From positions 1-24,987 of the forward strand of contig NZ_SMMH01000041.1 of NCBI RefSeq assembly GCF_004634215.1: a DNA stretch of 24,987 bases. Direction: 5' to 3'. The translations under genes and the position numbers were made by a program. Below are positions 16,269 through 24,987 of the stretch, in pieces (the stretch's first letter is position 1; each line of letters opens with the position of its first letter). The notes under the pieces were generated by a model. It ran no database searches, was not told where the DNA came from, and saw nothing but the letters and a program-made list of their open reading frames with translations. The DNA is from Deinococcus fonticola. GTDB taxonomy: Bacteria > Deinococcota > Deinococci > Deinococcales > Deinococcaceae.

Positions 16269-16762
16269 TGGGTGTTGCTGTGCGAGCCGCTGCACGCTGC
16301 GCCGATCTCCGGGGCACTGCCCCCCTGCTCGAACTTCTGAATGAACTGTTTGAGGCGCGGGTCACTGGCACTGTCCAGTTCCAGTTGGGCGTTCCAGGCG
16401 GTCAACACGATGGGCGAGGGTTGGTCGGCGCGGGGTGTGAGCAGGGTGTGGGTGCGTCCGCCCAGCGCGTCCTTGAGGGCCATCACTTCGCTGGTGTTGA
16501 TGTTGGGGCGGTAGGTGGCCCACACTGCGCCGTGTTCCAGGCTGTGAACCGCGTATACATCGTAAATTTCCTTGTCGTAAATCCCGCAGTTCTGCCAGCG
16601 CGGGTTGTGCGGCCCACCCACGGGCAAGGCTTCCTTGTAATCAATGCGGCCATCTTGGTGATCGCCACCCTCGTACTTGAATTCTTTCAGGCCGGGGATG
16701 GTCTCGCTGGACTTATTGCAGGCCACCAGGGCCAGCAGCAGGGCGGGAAGCAGGTATTTCAT
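16265..16762 (-). CDS. DUF3105 lipoprotein
   Basis: A 165-residue lipoprotein: signal peptide with lipobox LLALVAC, Cys15 becoming the lipidated residue. The DUF3105 core shows VGGPHNPRWQNCGIYDKE and VHSLEHGAVWATYRPN, with several His and Cys that could hold a metal ion. The family is uncharacterised. Its ATG overlaps the lspA stop by four bases, so the signal peptidase gene is translated directly before one of its likely substrates. It ends with GAACSGSHSNTQ. Confidence 0.88.
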   Translation of the reverse strand: MKYLLPALLLALVACNKSSETIPGLKEFKYEGGDHQDGRIDYKEALPVGGPHNPRWQNCGIYDKEIYDVYAVHSLEHGAVWATYRPNINTSEVMALKDALGGRTHTLLTPRADQPSPIVLTAWNAQLELDSASDPRLKQFIQKFEQGGSAPEIGAACSGSHSNTQ

Positions 16763-17292
16763 GACTCTCCTTTGGGTTGGGTCTGCGTGAGGGCTGTGGG
16801 AGGCGTGGGCGTGCGACGTGCCGAGGCGAGGAGCAGGGCAGCCACACCGAGCAGCACGAGGACATCAGCCAGGTTAAAGACCGGGAACGGCTGAGCGCTG
16901 AGGCGTTGACTAAAGCGGTCAAGCAGCGGGGATGACAGGTAGTCTACGACTGATCCGCGTGTCAGGCCGTCTACCGCATTCCCCAACGCTCCAGCAGCGA
17001 TCAGCGCCAGAGACAGGGCAAGTTTGGGGTGCGGGCGACCACGCCATAGCGTGAGGATCAGGCCCAGTCCCACGGCCAGGCGGAGCACGGCCAGTGGCAC
17101 GGTCAGGCCGCTGAGCAGGCCCCAGGCTATGCCTGGGTTCAAGGTATACGTCAGGCTCAAGAGACCGGGGATCAGCGGACGAACAGGCGTGTTTACGAGA
17201 TTCTGTGCCGCCCAGGCTTTCAGCAACAGGTCGGTCAGCAGCAGCGCGAACAAGAGTGCAAGAGCTATTGGAAACGAAGGACGCCACGACAC
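16759..17292 (-). CDS. lspA: Prolipoprotein signal peptidase (signal peptidase II)
   Basis: A 177-residue membrane aspartyl protease that removes the signal peptide of lipid-modified prolipoproteins. Four membrane segments are visible (about 8-24, 55-81, 92-106, 141-157). The catalytic aspartates are Asp117 (RGSVVDYL) and Asp143 (FPVFNLADVLVLLG). The GNxxDR motif reads GNAVDGL, with Gly for Arg. The GTG at 17292 is right: TATACT ends six bases upstream, and the longer frame from 17406 would translate through the operator. It is a plasmid-borne second copy by inference. LspA genes beside Pb/Cd ATPases are known from metal-resistance loci such as pbr of Cupriavidus. Confidence 0.92.
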   Translation of the reverse strand: MSWRPSFPIALALLFALLLTDLLLKAWAAQNLVNTPVRPLIPGLLSLTYTLNPGIAWGLLSGLTVPLAVLRLAVGLGLILTLWRGRPHPKLALSLALIAAGALGNAVDGLTRGSVVDYLSSPLLDRFSQRLSAQPFPVFNLADVLVLLGVAALLLASARRTPTPPTALTQTQPKGES

Positions 17293-17296
17293 AGGC

Positions 17297-17321
17297 CCAG
17301 TATACCTGAGCGATTGTTCAT
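17297..17321 (-). promoter_or_regulatory. ArsR/SmtB-type operator and -10 of the lspA operon
   Basis: On the minus strand TGAACA-AT-CGCTCA (17307-17320) matches the 6-2-6 layout of SmtB-family operators and abuts the -10 TATACT (17299-17304). The 15-mer GCTCAGGTATACTGG (17297-17311) is identical to that upstream of the ATPase gene. TATACT is followed by six bases and the GTG, so the message is leaderless. Repressor bound here would cover the promoter. Confidence 0.75.
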
Positions 17322-17557
17322 GTATGTTGCGATGGAGCTTGGCAGGGGAGGCTGTCCGGCCTTCTTTTTCATGCCGCCGACGTTCACTGCACGGGGCGCT
17401 GTCCACACCGGCATGCCACGCACGCAGCCCGCTTGCATGGCTTAAGCAATCGCGCCCGTGCGGACGCCACAGCCGTGGTGAAATTTACTCCATGCCCTGC
17501 ATCATCAGTTCAGCCGTTGCTCGGTTCTGGCCGATATACGGTTGTTTTCCTATCCAG

Positions 17558-18274
17558 TCACGCCTTTACCCCAAAGAGGCTGCCGATCAAGGCGCTCAGG
17601 GCCATTGCGACGGCCCCCCACAGGGTTACTCGCAAGGCCCCTTTTAGTCTCGACGCCCCGCCCGCGTGTGCGGCCATCGCCCCCAGCACAGTCAAGGTCA
17701 GCAGAGTGATAACCGTGACCCCTACGCTCACGATGCTCTGTGGCAGGAACACCGCCCCAAGCACTGGGATGATACCGCCCGCCACAAACGCCGCCGCTGA
17801 AGCAAAAGCGGCCTGAAAAGGCTGTGCCCGAAGCTGCTCAGTGATGCCCAATTCCTCACGGGCGTGTGCGCCCAGCGCGTCCGCCGCCGTGAGTTGTTGC
17901 GCCACCTGCAAGGCCACCACAGGTTCCACCCCACGCGACACATAAATGTCCGCAAGTTCCTGCAATTCCATTTCAGGGTGTACACGCAGTTCCTTGGCCT
18001 CTTTCGCCAGATCGGCATTTTCCGTATCGGCCTGGGACTGCACGGACACGTACTCTCCCGCCGCCATCGAAGTGGCTCCGGCCACCAGCGCTGCTACGCC
18101 CGCCAGCAAGATGGTACTTGCCGTGATTCCACGGGCGGCGGCCACACCCACCACCACGCTCGATACCGACACCACACCGTCATTTGCACCCAACACAGCA
18201 GCCCGCAGCCAGTTCACGCGCCCGGTATTGTGGTGTTCCTTGTGATACTCCACCACTTCAGTCGTTTGACTCAT
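17558..18274 (-). CDS. VIT1/CCC1-family transporter
   Basis: A 238-residue membrane protein of the vacuolar iron transporter family, which moves Fe2+ or Mn2+ out of the cytoplasm. Diagnostic stretches: NWLRAAVLGANDGVVSVSSV, SMAAGEYVSVQSQADTEN, a cytoplasmic helical insert with HPEMELQELADIYVSRGVE (metal-binding-domain position), and a C-terminal hydrophobic pair ending ALIGSLFGVKA. The ATG at 18274 lies six bases after TACAAT (18281-18286), so it has its own leaderless promoter; a GTG directly before it is unlikely to be used. A fragment resembling its C-terminus lies at 24524-24575. Confidence 0.88.
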   Translation of the reverse strand: MSQTTEVVEYHKEHHNTGRVNWLRAAVLGANDGVVSVSSVVVGVAAARGITASTILLAGVAALVAGATSMAAGEYVSVQSQADTENADLAKEAKELRVHPEMELQELADIYVSRGVEPVVALQVAQQLTAADALGAHAREELGITEQLRAQPFQAAFASAAAFVAGGIIPVLGAVFLPQSIVSVGVTVITLLTLTVLGAMAAHAGGASRLKGALRVTLWGAVAMALSALIGSLFGVKA

Positions 18275-18280
18275 CACAAC

Positions 18281-18286
18281 ATTGTA
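18281..18286 (-). promoter_or_regulatory. -10 of the VIT gene, leaderless
   Basis: TACAAT, six bases (GTTGTG), then ATG 18274. A CTGACA 15 bases upstream (18302-18307) may serve as -35. No ArsR-type dyad is seen here. Confidence 0.5.
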
Positions 18287-18310
18287 TCTGCGGCGTCTTT
18301 TATGTCAGGT

Positions 18311-18940
18311 TCAGTTGTAGAGCGTATACGGGTTCACCTGCGAACCAGCGAAGTACACCCGGAAATCCACATGCGGCCCGGTACTGTTCCCGGTGCTGCC
18401 CACACGCGCGATCACCTGTGCTGTCGTCACCCGCTGCCCGACCCTCACGAGGTTGGCGCTGTTGTGGCTGTAGCGGGAGGCATACCCGTTGCCGTGATCT
18501 ACGACAATCGTCCACCCCCAGCCGGTTCGGGCATCAAAGCGCGACTCGCGCACCGTGCCGCCCAGCACGGCGCGGATTTGCGTACCGAACGGAGCGGCCA
18601 TGTCCAGCCCGATATGTGCAGCGCTGTAGGGCGTCGTGATTCGGCCCTGTACGGGCATCACAGCCTGCACGCGAATGGAAGCCGGACGCACCACAGCCCC
18701 TCCCACCCGGTTTGGACTTCCGGTAGCTCCTGCTGGCGCAGGGAGTTGCAGCATCTGGCCGGGCCGCAACCTGCTGGCATCCAGCCCTGGGTTTACGCCC
18801 AGAATGGCCTGCACTGAAGTGCCGTGCCTGACCGCCAGCCTATAGAGCGTGTCGCCTGATTGAACGTTGACTGTCACGGCCCCCGCTGCACTCAGGGTCA
18901 ACAACAGCGCCAAGGCCCTTGGTATCATGTGAATCCGCAT
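18311..18940 (-). CDS. LysM-M23 murein endopeptidase-like protein
   Basis: A 209-residue secreted cell-wall protein: signal peptide (1-22, ALALLLTLSAAGAVT), one LysM peptidoglycan-binding domain (23-68, VNVQSGDTLYRLAVRHGTS) and an M23 domain (about 95-205). Zinc site: His109 and Asp113 (HIGLDMAA), catalytic His159 (RYSHNSANL) and His190; the last zinc ligand, usually the second His of HxH, is Asp192 (GPHVDFRV). It may still cut cross-links or may act as an activator of other hydrolases. The start lies 14 bases after the lnt stop. The ATG at 18928 is an alternative that keeps the signal peptide. Confidence 0.85.
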   Translation of the reverse strand: MRIHMIPRALALLLTLSAAGAVTVNVQSGDTLYRLAVRHGTSVQAILGVNPGLDASRLRPGQMLQLPAPAGATGSPNRVGGAVVRPASIRVQAVMPVQGRITTPYSAAHIGLDMAAPFGTQIRAVLGGTVRESRFDARTGWGWTIVVDHGNGYASRYSHNSANLVRVGQRVTTAQVIARVGSTGNSTGPHVDFRVYFAGSQVNPYTLYN

Positions 18941-18954
18941 AAGACAGCGTGAAG

Positions 18955-20487
18955 CTAACAGCCCTCAGGCCGCTTGTCATGAGACGGCGGCCCCTGACGG
19001 CGTTCCCTGGCTGCCACCACGGCGATCAGCAGCAAAACCACTGCCGTTAGCCAAGGCCCGGCATCACCAAGCCGCACCCCCCAGGTCTCAACGTTGACTG
19101 GGGCGAATTTCACCGCCAGGCTGGCGGCCATAAACCTGGGCAACCGCTGCGTGACCACACCTTGCGGGTTAACTGCCGCCGTCACTCCATCGTTGCCAAC
19201 CCGCAGCCACCAACGCCGCGTCTCAATGGCCCGTACCCGGCCCATTTGAAAGTGCTGCTCGGCTCCCATGCTGGAGCCGAACCAGGCGTCATTGGAGGGC
19301 GTGACCAGCACGTTTGCGCCTTCCCTGACCAGCACGCGGGCCAGCACCGGAAAGGTGGACTCGTAACAGATCAGTGTCCCGAACCGCAGGTCGCCGGAGA
19401 CCACCGGGGCCATGCCCTGGCCCGGCTCACGACCTGTCAGTTGAGGCAGGCCCATCATGCGGAAGATGGCCTGATAGAGCGGCCCCAGCAGGCGCGAGCC
19501 GGGAAAGAACTCGCCAAATGGCACCAGTTTCACCTTGTCCTGCTTGCCGAGTAAGCGGCCTTCCTGAGTCAGCAACACACTATTCCGGGGCCGTGGATCA
19601 CTCAGCGCCGCGCCCAACAGCACTGGGACGTGAATGGCCTGCAATCCGGCCTGGTCGGTGATCCCCGCTCCCCACGACACGGCAGTTTCCGGCCACACCA
19701 CGATGTCCGCTTCCCGTTCAGCCAGACCGCGCCCAGTCAGGGCCAGGTAACGCGACCAGTCCTGCGCCGTCTGCCCAACAACCTTTTCTCGCGGGTCAAC
19801 GTTGCCCTGTATCAGCAGGGCTGTGCGGTTCGGCTCTGGCATGGCGGGTCGCGTCAGCCCAAAACTCAAAGCCGCGAGCCACGCCGCCGAGGTGAGGCCC
19901 ATCAAGGCTCGGCGGCGCGAGGCCAGAGCGCTAGCGCTCAGACCCACCAGCAGTCCCAGCAGGGACACGCCGCCCAGTTCTGCTACCTGTACCAGCGGAG
20001 TCAGGGCCAGCGTATAGCCCAAATTGCCCCAGGTGAAGCCCAGCGCCCCCGTTTCACGCAGGGTGTCCAGCAGCGTCAGCGCAAACGGCAAGGCCAACAG
20101 CACAAAACGTCCTGCCAGGGCGCGGGTCAAGGTCAGCGTCACGGCCCACAGCCCTGCCAGCAAGCCCACCAGGAAGGGATAGAGCGCGATGATCCCAACT
20201 CCCAACAGGCCCATCAGGCTGGCGGGCAGCCACAGCAGCAGCGTGCCAAACAAGCCGCAGGCAAACCACCAAGTCTCCTGAAATGTTCGGCGCACGGAGG
20301 AGTGTTTGATGCGGACGAACAACCATGCCAGTGGCACCGCTGCCAGCCACCCCAACGGTGACGGGGGGAAGGTGAGCGCCAGCAATACACCCATCAGCGT
20401 AGCTGCAAGGAGAGAATTGGCGATGGGATGGGCCTTGATAAAGGCAACAAGCACTTTACGAAGCAGTGCGGACAACACAACAATCAA
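18955..20487 (-). CDS. lnt: Apolipoprotein N-acyltransferase
   Basis: A 510-residue enzyme that adds the third acyl chain to the N-terminal cysteine of lipoproteins, the last maturation step. It has about seven membrane segments in the first 210 residues and one at the end (484-496), framing a nitrilase-like domain. The catalytic triad is visible: Glu267 (VVWPETAVSW), Lys320 (KVKLVPFGE) and Cys374 (GTLICYESTFP). Start uncertain: TTG 20487 gives the listed length, GTG 20478 is close by, and no clear ribosome site is seen. It is followed after 14 bases by the M23 gene. Together with lspA it makes two of the three lipoprotein-maturation enzymes; lgt is absent. Confidence 0.9.
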   Translation of the reverse strand: MIVVLSALLRKVLVAFIKAHPIANSLLAATLMGVLLALTFPPSPLGWLAAVPLAWLFVRIKHSSVRRTFQETWWFACGLFGTLLLWLPASLMGLLGVGIIALYPFLVGLLAGLWAVTLTLTRALAGRFVLLALPFALTLLDTLRETGALGFTWGNLGYTLALTPLVQVAELGGVSLLGLLVGLSASALASRRRALMGLTSAAWLAALSFGLTRPAMPEPNRTALLIQGNVDPREKVVGQTAQDWSRYLALTGRGLAEREADIVVWPETAVSWGAGITDQAGLQAIHVPVLLGAALSDPRPRNSVLLTQEGRLLGKQDKVKLVPFGEFFPGSRLLGPLYQAIFRMMGLPQLTGREPGQGMAPVVSGDLRFGTLICYESTFPVLARVLVREGANVLVTPSNDAWFGSSMGAEQHFQMGRVRAIETRRWWLRVGNDGVTAAVNPQGVVTQRLPRFMAASLAVKFAPVNVETWGVRLGDAGPWLTAVVLLLIAVVAARERRQGPPSHDKRPEGC

Positions 20488-20547
20488 ACCGATACTCGGT
20501 CTCTCGTAGTGAAGTGAAAGAAGGAGGTAAATCCCACGACTTCACGG

Positions 20548-21285
20548 TCATGACATCAATTCCAGCAGATACAAGGCCACGAACCCGGCGAAAAACGCGC
20601 CGGTGGTCAGCGGTGTTTCCCGAACCTCATGGGCTTCAGTCAGCAACTCCTCGACCACCAGATACATCAGTGCCGCCGCGCCGAAGGACAGGACAATCTC
20701 TAGCGCCATCCCAGACAGTCCACTCAGCAGCGTGCCGCCTATCAGCGCTCCGAGTACCACCAGCAGACTGAGGCCCACGATACTCAGAATGGTCTGTCGT
20801 CTGGGTGTCTGGGCGTTCCCTAAACTGGCTGCCAATGAGATGCCAAGAAAAAGCAGTTCCAGGGTCAAGGCAATCACCAGTAATAGCCCAACCCTTTCAC
20901 CCGCTGCGAAGCCCACACCAATCAGTAAACCATCAATCAGAACGTCAATTCCCACGACTGCCAGCAGGCTGGTGTTGCCCCCCTGCGTGGCTTCCGCCTG
21001 TCGCTCAGCGCGGCTTTCCAGATGCCCGGCCAGTTGCTTGACCCCCAACATGGTCAGTACGCCGATGGTGAAACCGATGACCACCCCCAACGGTTGATGG
21101 CCTTTGGTGATGGCGGGCAGCAACTCGCCCGCCACTGCGGCCAAGACGACGCCCGCCGCAAAGTGCTGCAAGAAGCTGCGAAGGTGTTCCCCTGGTACGC
21201 GGTAAGCAGCAATCGTGCCGCCCATGATGGTGGCCGCCACTGGAATCATAGTCAGACTCAGGATGTTGCCTAGGGTTGAAGTCAT
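20548..21285 (-). CDS. ZIP-family metal transporter
   Basis: A 245-residue membrane protein with about eight helices. The ZIP metal-path motif is in helix 2 (LQHFAAGVVLAAVAGELLP, His41, Glu54, Pro57). Helix 4 has GIDVLIDGLLIG, with Asp114 in place of the usual His of HxxxDG, and helix 5 has LTLELLFLG (Glu143) in place of the usual HxxPE. The loop between helices 3 and 4 is polar (GHLESRAERQAEATQGG). The changed ligands suggest altered selectivity or direction. Its ATG overlaps the glutaredoxin stop (ATGA). ZIP proteins normally import Zn or Mn, which is notable beside an exporter. Confidence 0.88.
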   Translation of the reverse strand: MTSTLGNILSLTMIPVAATIMGGTIAAYRVPGEHLRSFLQHFAAGVVLAAVAGELLPAITKGHQPLGVVIGFTIGVLTMLGVKQLAGHLESRAERQAEATQGGNTSLLAVVGIDVLIDGLLIGVGFAAGERVGLLLVIALTLELLFLGISLAASLGNAQTPRRQTILSIVGLSLLVVLGALIGGTLLSGLSGMALEIVLSFGAAALMYLVVEELLTEAHEVRETPLTTGAFFAGFVALYLLELMS

Positions 21286-21533
21286 GAGCGCTCCAGGGCC
21301 GCCAGAATCCTGGGTCGCTGATGATCAAACAGGCCGTAGAAAGCCTGATCTCCAATGATAGTCACAGGCGCAATACGCACTCCGGCACGGCGCTGCATTT
21401 CTTGCAGGGCAGCGGGATCACCCCGGACATTCTTCTCGGTAAAGGCCGCGCCTTGGCGGGTCAGCAGATGCTTGACGGCCTCGCAATCGGCACAGTTGGG
21501 CACAGTGTAAATGGTTATTTCAGGCTTGGTCAT
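21282..21533 (-). CDS. Glutaredoxin/NrdH-like redox protein
   Basis: An 83-residue thioredoxin-fold protein: ITIYTVPNCADCEAVKHLL with the active-site pair Cys14-Ala-Asp-Cys17, the cis-proline region RIAPVTIIGD and the C-terminal LFDHQRPRIL. It should reduce disulfides or handle thiol-reactive metals in the cytoplasm, feeding the neighbouring metal proteins. An AGGAGAG site precedes the ATG by four bases. It lies between the methyltransferase-like and ZIP genes and overlaps the latter by four bases. Confidence 0.9.
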   Translation of the reverse strand: MTKPEITIYTVPNCADCEAVKHLLTRQGAAFTEKNVRGDPAALQEMQRRAGVRIAPVTIIGDQAFYGLFDHQRPRILAALERS

Positions 21534-21547
21534 GTTCTCTCCTGGCC

Positions 21548-22159
21548 TTACAGCCAGCGCGGCACCTGCTGGCGGTACTCGGCATACTCCTGGCCGTGCA
21601 TCTGACTCAAATGCTGCTCTTCAAGCCTGACCTGCACCTGCATCAGCAGTTCTCCGGCCACCAGAACGCCCAGGGTCACGGCGTTGGGCAGCACCAGAAA
21701 GAGGCCCAGCAAGTTCAACCGCATGCCGAGAAAAATAGGATTGCGGGAAAGGGCGAAGGGGCCACGGCGAATGAGGGCGGTCTGATTGGCGCGGTCTATG
21801 CCCACCCGCCAGGATGACCCCATTGCAGACTGAGCGGCGGCAATCCAGGCCAGGGAACAGAGCAGCAGCCCCCAGCCCAGGGCGCTGATCTCCGGGCGGA
21901 TGACGGGCAGGATCGGCCCCAACCACCTGAGCATCTGCGGCACGGCAGCGGCCATGACTGCGAGCGCCAGCCACGTTAGCAGCACCCCGCGCATACCGCG
22001 TCCGATGTAGCCGTAAGCGGAATCGTCGTAGGTCAACACGACGGGATTGATGCCCGTGGTGCGCCAAACGGTGACACTCCGCCAAACAAAGGCAATGAGA
22101 AAGTACAGCAGGCTGTACGCCAACAGCAGGGCGGCCTGAGTGGAACTGAACTCCGGCAT
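21548..22159 (-). CDS. Isoprenylcysteine/phospholipid methyltransferase-like membrane protein
   Basis: A 203-residue membrane protein with five or so helices. Its C-terminal half carries the ICMT/PEMT/NnrU-like signature: GIDRANQTALIRRGPFALSR then NPIFLGMRLNLLG, an E-E-H segment (VRLEEQHLSQMHGQEY) and YRQQVPRWL. These positions bind S-adenosylmethionine in characterised relatives. Members are often found next to heavy-metal efflux genes in bacteria, with no known role there. The ribosome site AGGAGG overlaps the ATPase stop region, and the gap to the ATPase gene is 12 bases, so the two are co-transcribed. Confidence 0.85.
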   Translation of the reverse strand: MPEFSSTQAALLLAYSLLYFLIAFVWRSVTVWRTTGINPVVLTYDDSAYGYIGRGMRGVLLTWLALAVMAAAVPQMLRWLGPILPVIRPEISALGWGLLLCSLAWIAAAQSAMGSSWRVGIDRANQTALIRRGPFALSRNPIFLGMRLNLLGLFLVLPNAVTLGVLVAGELLMQVQVRLEEQHLSQMHGQEYAEYRQQVPRWL

Positions 22160-22171
22160 CTCATCCCTCCT

Positions 22172-24457
<2,286 letters not shown>

Positions 24458-24461
24458 GCCT

Positions 24462-24485
24462 CCAGTATACCTGAGCATTTACTCA
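24462..24485 (-). promoter_or_regulatory. ArsR/SmtB-type operator and -10 of the ATPase operon
   Basis: On the minus strand TGAGTA-AA-TGCTCA (24472-24485) is a 6-2-6 dyad of SmtB-operator type directly before the -10 TATACT (24464-24469), which is followed by six bases (GGAGGC) and the ATG. The core 15-mer GCTCAGGTATACTGG (24462-24476) also occurs upstream of lspA. Confidence 0.78.
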
Positions 24486-24523
24486 GATATATGCGAGAAT
24501 GGAGTGATCCACCCTGTTCAGGT

Positions 24524-24575
24524 TTTAACGCCGAAGGCACTACCGATGAGGGCGTTCGGGGTCATTGCCGCTGCA
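24524..24575 (-). pseudogene. Possible 3' remnant of a second VIT-family gene
   Basis: Read on the minus strand this stretch gives AAAMTPNALIGSAFGV and a stop, close to the end of the VIT gene of this window (GAVAMALSALIGSLFGVKA, stop). Upstream, in another frame, RLVTTTLRDAV resembles RLKGALRVTLWGAV, suggesting a frameshifted decayed copy. The match is short, so it remains tentative. Confidence 0.4.
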
Positions 24576-24862
24576 CAGCGTCACGCAGAGTGGTAGTGAC
24601 GAGTCGCCTATTTACTCTGCCCTGGGCATTGATGGTCTTGTCGTGGCCGATGCCAGCTTGGCCGGTGATGGACAACTGGCCGAAATCGAGTGTGCCGCTA
24701 TCACAGCCGTGATTCCTGCAACAGTTCCGGATGCATGTTGATCACCGCTGTGACAGCGGCTAAGAATGTTGTGTTCAGCTTCTGTAAAGCCAGCAGGTAA
24801 TCGAAGTACCGAATCTTCGGATAGTGATGGCACTTACAAGATTTTCGGGCCAATCGGTAGAC
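24576..24862. other. Gap between VIT remnant and right end repeat
   Basis: No gene is recognised. A minus-strand frame (24701-24889, ending AVINMHPELLQESRL) has protein-like composition (KIRYFDYLLALQKLNTTFLA) but starts inside the end repeat; it may be the 3' fragment of a gene cut by the element. No start signal or family was found for it. Confidence 0.3.
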
Positions 24863-24987
24863 CAATGGTTCGTGCAGTTTTGAGGTCACAAAGAAAGACC
24901 CACCGAAAATGGGGCTGTGAACACACCGCTTCCAATGGGTCTAATGGCTATCCTACAGTACGTTCTCAGCGCGGTCCCGCTGCGCAA
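24863..24987 (-). repeat. Right copy of 125-bp inverted end repeat
   Basis: Exact reverse complement of 2-126. An outward-facing ATG at 24944 opens the same frame as the one at base 45 on the left. See the left copy for interpretation. Confidence 0.9.
24944..24987 (+). CDS. Possible 5' end of a transposase gene, running off the window
   Basis: The same frame as at 1-45 (starting MAILQYVLSAVPLR), pointing out of the window. Function inferred only from its place in the presumed insertion sequence. Confidence 0.25.
   Translation, partial: MAILQYVLSAVPLR

Noticed and set aside
16759..17406. Longer lspA start at 17406
   Set aside because: The extra 38 residues are charged, unlike LspA, and translate across the operator and -10.
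17296..17557. Small gene between the VIT gene and lspA
   Set aside because: A short minus frame ending AELMMQGME, just after the VIT stop, has no start codon in a sensible place and no recognisable family.
24701..24889. Real gene starting in the right repeat
   Set aside because: It starts within the repeat and has no ribosome site or known family; treated only as a possible fragment.

Overview
The window looks like a piece of a Deinococcus accessory replicon (plasmid or megaplasmid). Grounds: GC-rich genes, a plasmid-type parAB pair, several predicted leaderless promoters (a -10 hexamer exactly six bases before the start codon), and a metal-homeostasis island of a Deinococcus-like kind. The genus is inferred from these traits and was not tested by any search. 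I see no replication initiator, rRNA, tRNA or CRISPR array.

Both ends carry the same 125-bp sequence in inverted orientation (2-126 and 24863-24987). The simplest reading is a contig that runs at both ends into two inverted copies of an insertion sequence. A 3'-truncated McrB-like restriction gene with an N-terminal DUF4357 domain (69-1247, minus) breaks exactly at the left repeat boundary.

Layout from left to right. (1) 1481-3294: parA-parB, with a perfect 18-bp palindrome at the parA promoter and a terminator-like hairpin after parB. (2) 3470-7455, minus: an AT-rich, overlapping three-gene transposition module of the Tn554 kind (two tyrosine recombinases and a small TnpC-like protein). (3) 7657-9209, plus: a near-consensus promoter drives a compact three-gene operon: a Phd-like plus MbcA/ParS-like (DUF2384) fusion, an unrecognised 248-residue protein, and a small Xre regulator. 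It is the best candidate here for an undescribed toxin-antitoxin or defence module. (4) 9588-12917, plus: a single 1109-residue SNF2-type helicase with a C-terminal DUF3883 nuclease-like domain, of the DISARM DrmD type but without partner genes. (5) 13252-24457, minus: a 13-gene metal and envelope island.

In transcription order the island encodes a P1B-2 Zn/Cd/Pb ATPase, an isoprenylcysteine-methyltransferase-like membrane protein, a glutaredoxin, a ZIP transporter, Lnt, a LysM-M23 peptidase, a VIT/CCC1 transporter, LspA, a DUF3105 lipoprotein, a DUF305 protein, a CDF exporter, a SCO1 protein, an ArsR/SmtB repressor and a small membrane-anchored protein. (That is 14 products if the last is counted.) The repressor carries both a CadC-like cysteine site and an SmtB-like alpha-5 site. 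The ATPase and lspA promoters share the same 15-bp operator/-10 core, so the repressor probably controls both arms. The pairing of metal efflux with LspA and Lnt suggests that lipoprotein maturation is part of the metal response.
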